A stretch of DNA of 64,000 nucleotides from JBCBDX01 sp039822005 (GCA_039822005.1 JBCBMZ010000004.1:62001-126000), one strand, 5' to 3'. Shown: positions 48,395 through 57,103, counted from the stretch's first letter. Notes: generated by a model from the sequence alone, not told the origin. Program-made: numbers and translations.

Positions 48395-48601
48395 CTACCC
48401 CAACAACAGCTCGCTCGGCTCAACCTCTAACGCCACAGCAATTCGTTCGACCACGCGCAAGGTCGGGTTGCGGGCACCGGTTTCAATACCGCTGACGTAG
48501 GTGGGGTGCAGCTCGGCACGCGCGGCCAAATCTTCCTGCGAAAGGTTCCGCGCCTTGCGCCACTGACGGACATTTTTTCCGAACTGCTTTTCCAGGGTCA
48601 T
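48395..48601 (-). CDS. XRE-family HTH regulator
   Basis: A 68-residue Cro/CI-type protein that is a single HTH: NVRQWRKARNLSQEDLAARA, then HPTYVSGIETGARNPTL and LEVEPSELL. It lies downstream of the AT-rich gap after the caspase module, on the same strand but 225 bases upstream of it. It may regulate that module, itself or neither. The gap 48170-48394 is AT-rich and contains no other gene. Confidence 0.88.
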   Translation of the reverse strand: MTLEKQFGKNVRQWRKARNLSQEDLAARAELHPTYVSGIETGARNPTLRVVERIAVALEVEPSELLLG

Positions 48602-48633
48602 AGCACAAACGGCCTACAAACCCCAAAATTGAC

Positions 48634-48644
48634 CATAGACTATG
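48634..48644. promoter_or_regulatory. Candidate operator upstream of the XRE gene
   Basis: CATAGACTATG is an 11-base perfect palindrome (odd centre A), 33-43 bases upstream of the XRE start. Small XRE regulators often bind such sites for autoregulation. Short and unproven. Confidence 0.3.
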
Positions 48645-48842
48645 AGTAAGGTTTTTGCTATGCAAGTGACCGTGCACAAACTTGGTACCGTTCGGCATCG
48701 CGCCTTCATCACCCTGCCAGGCCCTTTGCATGGTGTTGATGGTCCGTTCGGCGCGATGCCACCCGGCGGGGAGCTGAAAATGTTTCCCGCCGGGGTTTTG
48801 CGCAGCTCAAAAGGGTTGCATTGGACCGGCGAACCTCGCTAA
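48642..48842 (+). CDS. Possible small protein, uncertain
   Basis: 66 codons starting MSKVFAMQVTV, ending 9 bases before the next gene. The composition is protein-like in its middle (GPFGAMPPGGELKMF), but there is no good ribosome-binding site and no family. It may be a small real gene or a chance frame. Confidence 0.3.
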   Translation: MSKVFAMQVTVHKLGTVRHRAFITLPGPLHGVDGPFGAMPPGGELKMFPAGVLRSSKGLHWTGEPR

Positions 48843-48851
48843 TCGCCCGCC

Positions 48852-49235
48852 ATGACCGATATTTCCATCACTGAAATCCTGTCTGTGAGCGACGCCTCCG
48901 AGTTGACCGAAGAGCAGGTGCGCTATTTCAAGAAAAATCCCGAGCTGTTGGAGTTGGTGCGCGACCGCGAGACGCTCGGCCTTGGCCGGCTCTGGCGTGT
49001 TTTGTGGATCGCCGCAGCTTTGGTGGCCGCTTCCAAGCTCATCTCGGTCAATTATGGCGACGAGATCGACCAGTTTGCCCTGAGCGTTGCCAGCGATCTG
49101 GTGTTTGAAATGGGCGCGGCGCTGATCGGCAGTGTCGCCACTGTCATCTTCATCCAGTATCAGGAAAAACGCCAGTTTCAGGAAAACATGAAGTTCCGCG
49201 CCGATCTGAACAAACGCATCGAGATGCTTGATTGA
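48852..49235 (+). CDS. Small membrane protein, unknown
   Basis: 127 residues. A soluble N-terminal part (LTEEQVRYFKKNPELLELV) precedes two hydrophobic helices (about 48-66 and 83-101), and the C-terminal tail is charged and helical. No family recognised. Likely inner membrane. It is followed 38 bases later by another small membrane protein on the same strand, probably one transcript. Confidence 0.65.
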   Translation: MTDISITEILSVSDASELTEEQVRYFKKNPELLELVRDRETLGLGRLWRVLWIAAALVAASKLISVNYGDEIDQFALSVASDLVFEMGAALIGSVATVIFIQYQEKRQFQENMKFRADLNKRIEMLD

Positions 49236-49273
49236 GCTGAAATCCGCGCGGGCAGAACCGAAAGGACGAACCC

Positions 49274-49714
49274 ATGAGAAGTTGGGGCAAAACACTGCGC
49301 GATTTGGCGATGGCCCTGCTCAACGCCACCTTGATCCTGCTGATTGTATCTCTGGTTTTGGGCCTGATGGTACTGCAACAGGTCAATCGCGTCTCAGACC
49401 GTGTGGCTGAACTGGCATCCGTGCCCGAGCAGATCGCCACGGCCATCGAAGATGATGACCTGCTCGGCGAAATCGACCGTCTTCAAACCAATCTTGCCAC
49501 CATCAATGATGCGTTGGAAAGCGACGACAGCCTGTTACCGCCCGACGAGGCGCAAGCCATCCGCCAGCAATTGGCAATGTTGAACACCACGCTGGCAAGC
49601 GGAGCCGACCAATGCGCGGCCGATCTTCAACAACTGATCGAAATCGCGGCACAGGATTATGCCAAAAACGCCGTCACGAGGCTCGCTCCCCTGCTTCCCG
49701 ACGCGCAAAACTAG
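49274..49714 (+). CDS. Small membrane-anchored coiled-coil protein, unknown
   Basis: 146 residues: one strong N-terminal membrane helix (LILLIVSLVLGLMVLQQV, about 20-37), then a mainly helical, acidic region with heptad character (RLQTNLATINDALESDD). Probably anchored in the inner membrane with the coiled coil outside or inside. No family recognised. Confidence 0.6.
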   Translation: MRSWGKTLRDLAMALLNATLILLIVSLVLGLMVLQQVNRVSDRVAELASVPEQIATAIEDDDLLGEIDRLQTNLATINDALESDDSLLPPDEAQAIRQQLAMLNTTLASGADQCAADLQQLIEIAAQDYAKNAVTRLAPLLPDAQN

Positions 49715-49761
49715 GTGTGTTGGGCATGGACTTGGGCACCGCAAGCGTGAAGAGTTGAGCC

Positions 49762-50355
49762 ATGCTGCGATCCGTACTTGTGTTAGCCATTGCCCTTTTC
49801 CCTTTTTTTCCGGCCCTCGCCAGCGACTGGCAGCCGACCGAGCGCACCGAACCCTATGCGATCGCCGGCGCAACGCCGCAGGCGCTTTATCAGTCCATCG
49901 GCGAGCGGGGCCCGAAAACATCCATCGGCACACGTGCGATTGCGGTCACGGAGTGGGAACTTTTGTGGCGGCGCGATTATCAGCGCAAGGGTTCAGGTTG
50001 CGTTCTGGCATCGGCTTTGCCGTTCCTGAAAATCATCTACAAGCTGCCCAAACCGGCTTCAAACTTGAGCGGCGAGACGGCGCGGCGCTGGCAGAAATTT
50101 GCAGCAGGCATCAAGGTGCACGAAGAGGTGCATGGCGTGCTTTTGCAAGCGATGACCTCAACGATCATCCGCGAAACAGTCGGGCTGACGACCGCACAGG
50201 ACGACAACAATTGTAACAGCCTGCGCGCAAAAGTGCTGGAGCGCGTGAAGATCGCTTATGACGATTATCGCCGCGACAGCGCGCAATTTGACCGCATTGA
50301 AATGTCACCGGGCGGCAATGTGCAAAAACTGGTTCTGGGGCTGGTGAACGGCTAG
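49762..50355 (+). CDS. DUF922-type secreted putative metalloprotease
   Basis: A 197-residue exported protein with signal peptide 1-20. The zinc-type motif HEEVH (KVHEEVHGVLL, about 118-122) and the cysteines (GSGC, NNC) match DUF922 proteins, a group predicted to be zinc-dependent proteases. Substrate unknown. A degenerate candidate of the uvrB hairpin element follows the stop at about 50353-50409. Confidence 0.78.
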   Translation: MLRSVLVLAIALFPFFPALASDWQPTERTEPYAIAGATPQALYQSIGERGPKTSIGTRAIAVTEWELLWRRDYQRKGSGCVLASALPFLKIIYKLPKPASNLSGETARRWQKFAAGIKVHEEVHGVLLQAMTSTIIRETVGLTTAQDDNNCNSLRAKVLERVKIAYDDYRRDSAQFDRIEMSPGGNVQKLVLGLVNG

Positions 50356-50472
50356 CGCAAGCCGCACGTGGAGACGCAGTCGACGCCAAAGCAAGCAAAG
50401 CGCAGCTGTCGGTTGGCAGACAATTGCAGAGCAAATGTCGAGAAACCCAAGGTTTGCGCCAAACAGAGAAGC

Positions 50473-50808
50473 CTACTCTTCCGGTTCGGTCTCAAACATT
50501 AGCGGAAAGCCGAACTCCTTGGCCATATCGGTCGCGCGGGCGGCTTTGGTCTCAGCGACATCCTTTGTGTAAACTGCAATCACACAAAGGCCTTTTTGGT
50601 GCGCAGTCATCATGATGTTGTAGGCTTCGTCATCGCTCACGCGAAATTCTGCTTTCAATATCTGCACCACGAATTCGCGCGGCGTATAATCATCATTGAG
50701 CAGCAGCACCTTGTAGAGCTTTGGCTTTTCAACCTTCGGCTTGGCGCGCGTGCGCGAAATCACACTGGGATCATCATGTGGGTCAGACAGGAAGATGCTA
50801 AATGCCAT
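50473..50808 (-). CDS. clpS: ClpS, adaptor of the ClpAP protease
   Basis: A 111-residue adaptor that delivers N-degron substrates to ClpA. Hallmarks: LYKVLLLNDDYTPREFVV (with the NDDYTP binding loop), the helix VSDDEAYNIMMTAHQKG and the ETKAARATDMAKEFGFPL end, which forms the ClpA contact. The frame runs 44 codons further upstream, but ATG 50808 gives the standard length. clpA is not in the window. Confidence 0.95.
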   Translation of the reverse strand: MAFSIFLSDPHDDPSVISRTRAKPKVEKPKLYKVLLLNDDYTPREFVVQILKAEFRVSDDEAYNIMMTAHQKGLCVIAVYTKDVAETKAARATDMAKEFGFPLMFETEPEE

Positions 50809-50970
50809 GGCTATCGATGGAAAACGACTGGTTCTGGAAAGATATAGTGCATTTCTCGCCAACAGCAAAAACCCCCTCCCGGTGTGGCACAAATCGAGGG
50901 ACATGCACCTCGGCATCAGAAAAATAGGATGTCGGAACAACGCAACAGCCGGTCATGCAGGGAGGCTGTG

Positions 50971-51552
50971 ATGAGCCTAGATGAGAAGGGCTTCCAACCA
51001 AGCATAAAGAACCAAAACAAAACGCATTCTCAATTACGTCAGTCAATAATTCAATCACTTTGTAAAAATCGGCCAAGAAAAACGGAACTGGAAAATTTTT
51101 ACAAAAAACATAAATCAGCTTATGCCGTACAAATGGTATGGTACGCGGATAATCAAATACTTAGCTCGCAAGTGATTGCGTTGGACCAATGGTGGGGCAC
51201 ATTAACGCTTGATCGGTTAGAGACAAAGCACCGGCCGGAGGAAGCAAAACATTACCCCACAACAGACATGGAGGTATTCTTTGTCGGCCCGGAATCACAA
51301 GCGCTTTTTTGGATATTGGAGAACGAAAAGGCGCTGAGACAACTCAAGGTTAAACTGCAAAGACGATCTGTTAACATGAGACAAATGTATGTGCTGTTAC
51401 CGGCACCCGTGTCTTTTTTTTGTATTTCTCTATTTGAAAAAAAACAGATAGGGGAAGAAGCAGGCGTTTACCGAGACGACCACGAAGTAACACCGACTGC
51501 GCAACTGGCAATCGCGCAGTTATCGGGGGCGAAAATTGGGGCAAATGAATGA
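50971..51552 (+). CDS. Unknown protein co-translated with LuxR
   Basis: 193 residues from ATG 50971, which has GGAGG 5 bases upstream. It has no signal peptide or membrane segment and is rich in Lys and Gln at the N-terminus. The central part contains WYADNQILSSQVIALDQWW, then SQALFWILENEKAL and MRQMYVLLPAPVSFF. I recognise no domain. Its stop overlaps the luxR start (ATGA), so both are made from one message. The DNA is more AT-rich than average, like the luxR-luxI gap, fitting an acquired quorum-sensing unit. Confidence 0.65.
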   Translation: MSLDEKGFQPSIKNQNKTHSQLRQSIIQSLCKNRPRKTELENFYKKHKSAYAVQMVWYADNQILSSQVIALDQWWGTLTLDRLETKHRPEEAKHYPTTDMEVFFVGPESQALFWILENEKALRQLKVKLQRRSVNMRQMYVLLPAPVSFFCISLFEKKQIGEEAGVYRDDHEVTPTAQLAIAQLSGAKIGANE

Positions 51553-52292
51553 CGTCATCAAATGATGACATCGACAGCAAGCTCGCAGAGATTTGCGGTG
51601 ATTTGGCAGAGTCTTTAATCGACGGCATTTTCCAGCTGCGTGATCGCCTGCAGGTCAAGCACCTTGTTTACCACGGCGCTCGACACTGGAGCAAACCTGT
51701 TGACGAGCCCTTTGTCCGACTGACTTACCCGGCTGAGTGGGTGCACCGCTACATTACGCGTAATTATATGCGACTGGACCCTGTTATAAGAGAAGGCTTT
51801 CAGCGCACATTACCGTTCAATTGGACTGAGGTCGGCCCGGCGAACGAGCTTGAGGAGGCCTTCTTTGTAGATGCCGGCACCCACGACATCGGCAAAAGCG
51901 GTTACTCAATCCCGTTGCGCGATAAAAACGGACGACGCGCCCTGCTTTCAATTTCCAGCGATGACGATCCGGATGTTTGGGCGGAACGCTGCATGAAGAA
52001 TAAAAGACTATGGATTGCGGTCGGCAATTTCATCCATCACCAGGCGGCGCTTGAGATGGGGAACGAAGTGTCCATGCCGCGCCTGACGCCGCGTGAGAGG
52101 GAAGTCCTATACTGGACCGCACAAGGAAAGACCGCTGCAGAAATTGGACTAATATTAGGTTTAGCGACTTACACGGTTTCTACTTACCTTAGAAGCGCGC
52201 GATACAAGACGAATTCAGTAAGCATAACTCAGGCTGTGTACAAAGCCCAGCAAATGGGAATCATTCAAGCCCCTGATGCTATTGATGAATGA
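51549..52292 (+). CDS. LuxR-type quorum-sensing regulator
   Basis: 247 residues. The autoinducer-binding domain has the conserved pocket residues in WVHRYITRNYMRLDPVI (W, Y, D, P) and PFNWTEVG (W), then a GxSGYSIPLRDKNG region. The C-terminal GerE-type HTH is LTPREREVLYWTAQGKTAAE followed by IGLILGLATYTVSTYL. It should bind an acyl-homoserine lactone made by the LuxI protein and control its own target genes. Confidence 0.93.
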   Translation: MTSSNDDIDSKLAEICGDLAESLIDGIFQLRDRLQVKHLVYHGARHWSKPVDEPFVRLTYPAEWVHRYITRNYMRLDPVIREGFQRTLPFNWTEVGPANELEEAFFVDAGTHDIGKSGYSIPLRDKNGRRALLSISSDDDPDVWAERCMKNKRLWIAVGNFIHHQAALEMGNEVSMPRLTPREREVLYWTAQGKTAAEIGLILGLATYTVSTYLRSARYKTNSVSITQAVYKAQQMGIIQAPDAIDE

Positions 52293-52426
52293 GAGCCCCA
52301 TATTTTGGACATTGCCTGAATTAGAATTCACCGGCAAAAATTCATTATAATATCAAAGCTTACATAAATTCATTTATGAAAATTTCTACGCTTTAAATAC
52401 CGATTTATTCACTATAAAAATTTGTA

Positions 52427-52448
52427 AACACCCTAAATATTGGGTGTT
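52427..52448. promoter_or_regulatory. Candidate lux box before luxI
   Basis: AACACCC (52427-52433) and GGGTGTT (52442-52448) form a perfect 7-base inverted repeat around an AT spacer; 9 of 11 pairs in the 22-base window match. It lies about 52 bases upstream of the luxI ATG in an AT-rich gap with no gene. Size and place fit a LuxR operator. No T-run follows, so it is not an obvious terminator. Confidence 0.5.
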
Positions 52449-52499
52449 GCATCTATCTATGGAATATTCATCGTAAAACTTCTCTTTGAGGAATTGGGC

Positions 52500-53141
52500 A
52501 TGATTATTTCTTTAGAAAAGCGTCATCAAAATGATCACCCTGCCTTGCTTGACCAAATGTTTAGGGCACGCAAGCGGGTGTTTTTTGATCGTTTGGGTTG
52601 GGATGTGGAAGTCCATGGCGACCTGGAAAAGGACTCATACGATGAACTGGATCCGGTTTATCTGATCTTGACAGGCATCGACCAAGACCAGCATCACGCC
52701 TCACTACGTCTAATGCCGACAACCGGTCCGACGTTACTTCACGATGTTTTTCGCGATACGATGCCAAGTGCTGGCGATCTAAGTGCCCCGGAAATCTGGG
52801 AATGCACGCGCTTTTGCATCGACCCCGGCGCAGAGGCCTCCAAAGGTGTCGGCTGGGGCGTTAATGCTTCGAGCCTACTCCTGCTGGCAATGTGCGAGCT
52901 GGGCCTCAAGAACGGGATCGAGATGATCGTTGCTAATTTCGATCCGGTCATGAAACGAATATACAAAAAGGCCGGCCTCGAGGTTGACATTTTGGGGGTC
53001 TCTCGAGCGCACGGGCGGCGACCTGTTGCTTGTGGCACGTTTGAAGTATCACCCCGAAATTTACGCAAAATGCGCAAACTCTTGGGCATCGACAAAAGCG
53101 TGTTCGAACAACCCATCCAGAAGCAGCGTAAAGCAGCCTGA
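52500..53141 (+). CDS. LuxI-type acyl-homoserine-lactone synthase
   Basis: A 213-residue synthase making an AHL from S-adenosylmethionine and an acyl carrier. The invariant residues are all there: R24, F28 and W34 in FRARKRVFFDRLGWDV, D45 and D48 in KDSYDELD, R70 in HHASLRLMPTTG, E101 and R104 in WECTRFCID. ATG 52500 has GAGGA about 9 bases upstream; the 20 open codons before it lie over the promoter. Acyl chain unknown. A small hairpin (TGAACGC/GCGTTCA) follows the stop. Confidence 0.95.
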   Translation: MIISLEKRHQNDHPALLDQMFRARKRVFFDRLGWDVEVHGDLEKDSYDELDPVYLILTGIDQDQHHASLRLMPTTGPTLLHDVFRDTMPSAGDLSAPEIWECTRFCIDPGAEASKGVGWGVNASSLLLLAMCELGLKNGIEMIVANFDPVMKRIYKKAGLEVDILGVSRAHGRRPVACGTFEVSPRNLRKMRKLLGIDKSVFEQPIQKQRKAA

Positions 53142-53207
53142 ACGCCGCGTTCAGCTTGGGTTCACATCGAAAATGCGAGAGCAACGACACACATTGGAGT
53201 TGCTATC

Positions 53208-53714
53208 ATGTCGCCATTTAAAAAAGGAAGTGCCATCATTCTCGCGTCAGCCATGTCGTTTGCAGCCATTGCAACGACAATGCCCGCGAACGCCCACGAA
53301 CTTGGCTGGCGCCACTTCCATCAACAACAGCACATGAAGCACAAGCTGTATCGCCATGGGCAAACAGACATTGTAGTTGAGCATCACACATATCATCACC
53401 AAGAAGTGGATAGAGGCAGAGTTGGTGGCGTTTTGCTCGGTATTTTGGGCGCGGCAATCGTCGTGGATGCTCTGTCGAAAACACACAATTCCCCACCAAA
53501 GAGCGGCATTCCACCCATCTATGAGCCACACGCGTCACCCTATACCTATCCGCCTGCGCCTAAAGAGCCTCACATCGTCTATCACACACAAAGCCTCGAG
53601 CCTTGGACACCTGGTTGGCTGGCATGGTGCAAGGAACGATATCGCTCATTCAACGAACACACCGGCACTTATCGCGGCTATGATGGGTTGGACCATTTCT
53701 GCGTCCCGAAATAA
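53208..53714 (+). CDS. BA14K-family exported protein
   Basis: 168 residues. Signal peptide 1-29 (ending ANA), a His-rich stretch, a hydrophobic helix (VGGVLLGILGAAIVVDAL), a Pro-rich linker and the C-terminal BA14K domain: WLAWCKERYRSFNEHTGTY then YDGLDHFC, with its two cysteines. The Brucella member is a lectin-like immunoreactive protein. Typical of Hyphomicrobiales. GGAG lies before the ATG. Confidence 0.88.
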   Translation: MSPFKKGSAIILASAMSFAAIATTMPANAHELGWRHFHQQQHMKHKLYRHGQTDIVVEHHTYHHQEVDRGRVGGVLLGILGAAIVVDALSKTHNSPPKSGIPPIYEPHASPYTYPPAPKEPHIVYHTQSLEPWTPGWLAWCKERYRSFNEHTGTYRGYDGLDHFCVPK

Positions 53715-53748
53715 CAACGCAGAGTTCGCCGACACATAGATGCACTGC

Positions 53749-54393
53749 TTATGTGAGGAACGGATTTGTTCGCCGTTCCTCGCCAATGCTCCCGCCCGGT
53801 CCATGGCCACAAATGAAGCGATACTCATCGCCGAGTGGCAACACCTTTTCGTTAATGGACTGCAGAAGCGTCGCATGATCACCGCCGGGCAGATCCGTCC
53901 GGCCAATAGAGCCGCAGAACAGCACGTCGCCAACATGGGCAAACTTCATGGCATCATTGACAAATATGACATGCCCCGGCGCATGACCGGGACAATGCAA
54001 CACGCGAAACAGATGATCGCCGACGAACACTTGGTTGCCTTCATCAAGCCAGCGATCCGGGACAACATTCCGAACCGAAGTTGCAAGGTTGAACATCGAG
54101 GCCTGCGCTTGAAGCCCGCCCAAAAGCGGCGCATCATCCTTGTGCGGCCCTAAAATATCGACACCAATCTTGTCCTTCAGATCCATCGCACCGCCCGCAT
54201 GATCGATGTGTCCGTGCGTCAGCCAGATGGATTGCGGCGAAAGAGAATGACTGGCAATTGCTTCTTCTATGAGCGGAACATCACCCCCCGGATCAACGAT
54301 GACACACATCTTCGTTTCCTCATCATAGAGGATGGTACAATTTTGCTGGAAATCGGTGACCGGTACGACCAGTCCTTTAAGATTGGTGTGCAT
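53749..54393 (-). CDS. MBL-fold hydrolase, glyoxalase II-like (YcbL type)
   Basis: A 214-residue metallo-beta-lactamase-fold enzyme. Metal ligands: LTHGHIDHAGG (HxHxDH), LHCPGHAPGH and the aspartate in VGDVLFCGSIG, with the last histidine in FICGHGPGGS. It would hydrolyse S-lactoylglutathione-like thioesters; the lack of a glutathione-binding C-terminal domain makes it YcbL-like. ATG 54393 is used instead of the TTG one codon earlier. Confidence 0.9.
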   Translation of the reverse strand: MHTNLKGLVVPVTDFQQNCTILYDEETKMCVIVDPGGDVPLIEEAIASHSLSPQSIWLTHGHIDHAGGAMDLKDKIGVDILGPHKDDAPLLGGLQAQASMFNLATSVRNVVPDRWLDEGNQVFVGDHLFRVLHCPGHAPGHVIFVNDAMKFAHVGDVLFCGSIGRTDLPGGDHATLLQSINEKVLPLGDEYRFICGHGPGGSIGEERRTNPFLT

Positions 54394-54440
54394 CAATTTT
54401 CCTTATTGGGGCTCGGCGCAACAGTGGTGCAACGAGCATG

Positions 54441-54473
54441 AAAAAAGCGGCCTGTTCATAGGACAGGCCGCTT
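54441..54473 (-). terminator. Intrinsic terminator of the glycine-rich membrane gene
   Basis: On the minus strand AAGCGGCCTGT and ACAGGCCGCTT form a perfect 11-base stem with a 7-base loop, followed by six T. It lies 29-61 bases after the stop of the gene at 54502 and before the MBL-fold gene, so it separates the two transcripts. A complete Rho-independent signal. Confidence 0.92.
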
Positions 54474-54501
54474 CTCGAACTGTCGTTCTTTGAAATTGGG
54501 A

Positions 54502-54780
54502 CTACTTCTTGCCGAGGAATTGGCCGGCAAGACCGGAAAGCACACCGCCTCCAACAACGCCGCCACCAATGTTGGCGAGTATGTTGTTCAGATCGAGCGC
54601 TGATCCCGCATCGCCGCCGAGCACGCTACCAATAGCAAGCCCTCCGCCAATGCCGCCAATGCCGCCCGCCAGCAAACGCGGCAGCAACGCCATCGCACCC
54701 TGTTTGACGATTTGACCAACAATACCACCGCCGACGATGCCAGATATGGCCTGTATAATGATTGGTATAAGCATTTCCAT
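54502..54780 (-). CDS. Small glycine-rich membrane protein
   Basis: 92 residues with glycine-zipper-like runs (SGIVGGGIVGQIV, AGGIGGIGGGLAIGSVLGG, NIGGGVVGGGVLSGL) and hydrophobic character throughout. Probably membrane-inserted or pore-like; unknown family. A strong ribosome-binding site (GAGGGGA) and its own terminator show it is a real monocistronic gene. Confidence 0.75.
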   Translation of the reverse strand: MEMLIPIIIQAISGIVGGGIVGQIVKQGAMALLPRLLAGGIGGIGGGLAIGSVLGGDAGSALDLNNILANIGGGVVGGGVLSGLAGQFLGKK

Positions 54781-54889
54781 GAATAAAATTCCCCTCTATT
54801 TGGACCAGTTGCAGCTGACCTGCACTACAGGTGCGCAATGAAGTCAATGACAGATGGCATTTTCATCAAATTTTCATGGACTGACAATG

Positions 54890-55783
54890 CTATGCGACCG
54901 CGGCGGCAGGTGCTTGCAGGACGCATGCCTCATAGTCGTTCATCAAGAGTTTGGTGATATCACCAACCTCAAATCGATAGTCACCAATCTCGCTGACGGG
55001 TGTCACCTCCGCCGCTGTTCCGGTCAGGAAACACTGCTCAAACCCGCTCATCTCTTCCGGTGATATGCGACGCTCAATAACCTCCAAGCTGCGCTTTTTG
55101 GCCAGATCAATGACCGTGCGACGTGTAATCCCGTCGAGGAAGCAGTCGGCAAGCGGTGTATGAATTTTACCGTCTTTGACAAAAAACACATTGGCGCCCG
55201 TGGCTTCAGCCACGTAGCCGCGCCAATCGAGCATCAACGCATCCGCATAGCCCTTGTCTTCTGCTTCGTGCTTGCAGATTGTGCATATCATATAAAGGCC
55301 GGCTGCCTTGGACCGGGACGGCGCGGTCGCAGGGTCAGGCCTGCGATAGCGCGCCATGTCCAGCCGGATGCCTTGCAGCTTTTGGCCCGGATCAAAGTAG
55401 CTGGGCCACTGCCAAATGGCGATCGCCACGTTGATCCGGTTTCTTTGCGCCGAAATGCCCATCATTTCAGACCCGCGCCAAGCAAAAGGACGGACATAAG
55501 CATCAGCAAACCCTTGCTTTGCCAACAAATCATCACAAGCAGCGTCAATTTCCGCAACGCTGAACGGGATTTTGTAGCCAAGAATTTCCGCAGAAGCATG
55601 CAGACGTTCCGTGTGCTCTGTCAGCTTGAAGATACGGCCACCATAGGCACGGCAACCTTCAAATACAGTACTCCCATAGTGAAGCCCATGCGAGAGCACA
55701 TGCATTTTGGCATCCGCCCAATCCACATATTCACCATTGTACCAAATTTGTCCGTCTAACTGATCAAAAGGAACCGATGCCAT
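54890..55783 (-). CDS. ilvE: Branched-chain amino-acid aminotransferase
   Basis: A 297-residue fold-type IV PLP enzyme for the last step of leucine, isoleucine and valine synthesis. The PLP lysine is in SRSKAAGLYMI; other marks are LSHGLHYGSTVFEGCRAYGG, YVRPFAWRGSEMMG, VAEATGANVFFVKDG and CFLTGTAAEVTPV. ATG 55783 is preceded by GGAG; the 21 upstream codons are rejected. It diverges from petP. Confidence 0.93.
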   Translation of the reverse strand: MASVPFDQLDGQIWYNGEYVDWADAKMHVLSHGLHYGSTVFEGCRAYGGRIFKLTEHTERLHASAEILGYKIPFSVAEIDAACDDLLAKQGFADAYVRPFAWRGSEMMGISAQRNRINVAIAIWQWPSYFDPGQKLQGIRLDMARYRRPDPATAPSRSKAAGLYMICTICKHEAEDKGYADALMLDWRGYVAEATGANVFFVKDGKIHTPLADCFLDGITRRTVIDLAKKRSLEVIERRISPEEMSGFEQCFLTGTAAEVTPVSEIGDYRFEVGDITKLLMNDYEACVLQAPAAAVA

Positions 55784-55885
55784 CACTTCACTCCACCTGA
55801 AAAAAACAGTACCAAGGGGTACGCTGGGTTGGCATGGATACGCCACAAAACAAATTATGTCAACAATGCTGACTTATATATCGAA

Positions 55886-56350
55886 ATGACGAATTTGACA
55901 AAAACCGAACACATCACTGAGCTGTTGTTTTTCGCCTACCGTGACTTTACGGCTGACGCAGACAATTTACTCAGCGAAATCGGCTTGGGCAGAGCGCACC
56001 ATCGGGCTATGCATTTCATAGACAGGCAGCCTGACCTGAGTGTGGCGGAGTTATTGGAACTGCTCGGCATCACAAAACAAAGCCTTGCCCGTGTGCTCCG
56101 AAACCTGGTTGAGGCGGGATATGTGACGCAAAATCGCAATCAGGATGATCGGCGACGCCAGGAACTAAGGCTGAGCAAGAGCGGCGCGGCCTTGATATCA
56201 AGGCTGCGTGCACCACAGTATCGCCGCATAGAGCGCGCATTGGACGGCCAAGTAGGGGACGCGCATGTTATCATGCGATTCTTGGAAGGCATGCTCAACG
56301 AGACAAGCCTCACCCAAAGAAAGCGTCTTTCTGACATGGACGAAGAGTAA
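55886..56350 (+). CDS. petP: MarR-family regulator, PetP-like
   Basis: A 154-residue winged-helix regulator. The HTH is DLSVAELLELLGITKQSLARV and the wing is NRNQDDRRRQELRLS. Placed 12 bases before an OmpR-type response regulator and divergent from ilvE, it matches the PetP-PetR pair of alphaproteobacteria, first known from respiratory and photosynthetic bc1 expression in Rhodobacter. The exact regulon here is unknown. The ATG at 55886 has no strong ribosome-binding site. Confidence 0.82.
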   Translation: MTNLTKTEHITELLFFAYRDFTADADNLLSEIGLGRAHHRAMHFIDRQPDLSVAELLELLGITKQSLARVLRNLVEAGYVTQNRNQDDRRRQELRLSKSGAALISRLRAPQYRRIERALDGQVGDAHVIMRFLEGMLNETSLTQRKRLSDMDEE

Positions 56351-56362
56351 GGGACTATTATC

Positions 56363-57103
56363 ATGGCGCATGCTGCACCATCAGAAACCACGGGCAAGGC
56401 GGGTTCAGTTGAGCAGATTCCAGACATGGCAGCTCATTTGCTGGTCGTTGATGATGACGACCGTATTCGTGACTTGCTTCACAAAGTCCTGATACGTGAA
56501 GGATTTAGGGTTACGGTCGCCGGTGACGCTGCCGAAGCGCGCAAATATCTGACCTGCCTCGATTTCGATCTGATGATCCTGGATGTGATGATGCCCGGCG
56601 AAGATGGGGTCTCGCTGACCAAAGATTTGCGCGACATCAAACGCGAAGTGCCAATCCTAATGCTGACCGCGTTGACCGAAACCGAGAACAGAGTGGATGG
56701 ACTTGGCGCTGGCGCGGATGACTATCTGGGCAAACCGTTTGACCCGCGTGAACTCATCTTGCGGATCAACAACATCCTCAAGCGCGTTGAAACTGAGCCG
56801 CAAAGTCTGATTGAACAATTGGTATTCGGCCCCTTCAATTTCTCCATCAAGCGACGCGAACTTAAGCGTGGGAGCGAAGTGGTAAAGCTGACAGAGCGGG
56901 AACGGGATATCATGGTGGCTTTTGCGACCAATCCCGGTGAAACGGTTTCGCGCTATGATCTGGTGAGCAACAGTGATGAAGTCGGAGAGCGAACCATTGA
57001 TGTGCAAATCAACCGCCTTCGCCGTAAGATAGAGGAAGATCCGGCCAACCCGCGTTATCTTCAAACCATTCGTGGAATAGGGTACCGTCTGGCCACCGAC
57101 TAA
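56363..57103 (+). CDS. petR: OmpR-type response regulator, PetR-like
   Basis: 246 residues. Receiver domain with acidic DDDDR cluster (about 30-34), phospho-acceptor D74 in MILDVMMPGEDG and lysine K124 in YLGKPFDP; winged-helix DNA-binding domain with LTERERDIMVAFATNPG and the recognition part RTIDVQINRLRRKIEEDP. Works with the histidine kinase 134 bases downstream. Confidence 0.93.
   Translation: MAHAAPSETTGKAGSVEQIPDMAAHLLVVDDDDRIRDLLHKVLIREGFRVTVAGDAAEARKYLTCLDFDLMILDVMMPGEDGVSLTKDLRDIKREVPILMLTALTETENRVDGLGAGADDYLGKPFDPRELILRINNILKRVETEPQSLIEQLVFGPFNFSIKRRELKRGSEVVKLTERERDIMVAFATNPGETVSRYDLVSNSDEVGERTIDVQINRLRRKIEEDPANPRYLQTIRGIGYRLATD

Noticed and set aside
50353..50409. Possible fifth copy of the uvrB hairpin element
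   Set aside because: The core is only partly alike (GCACGTGGAG, AAAGCGCAG) and the arms do not pair clearly; not listed as a feature and mentioned only as a weak candidate.
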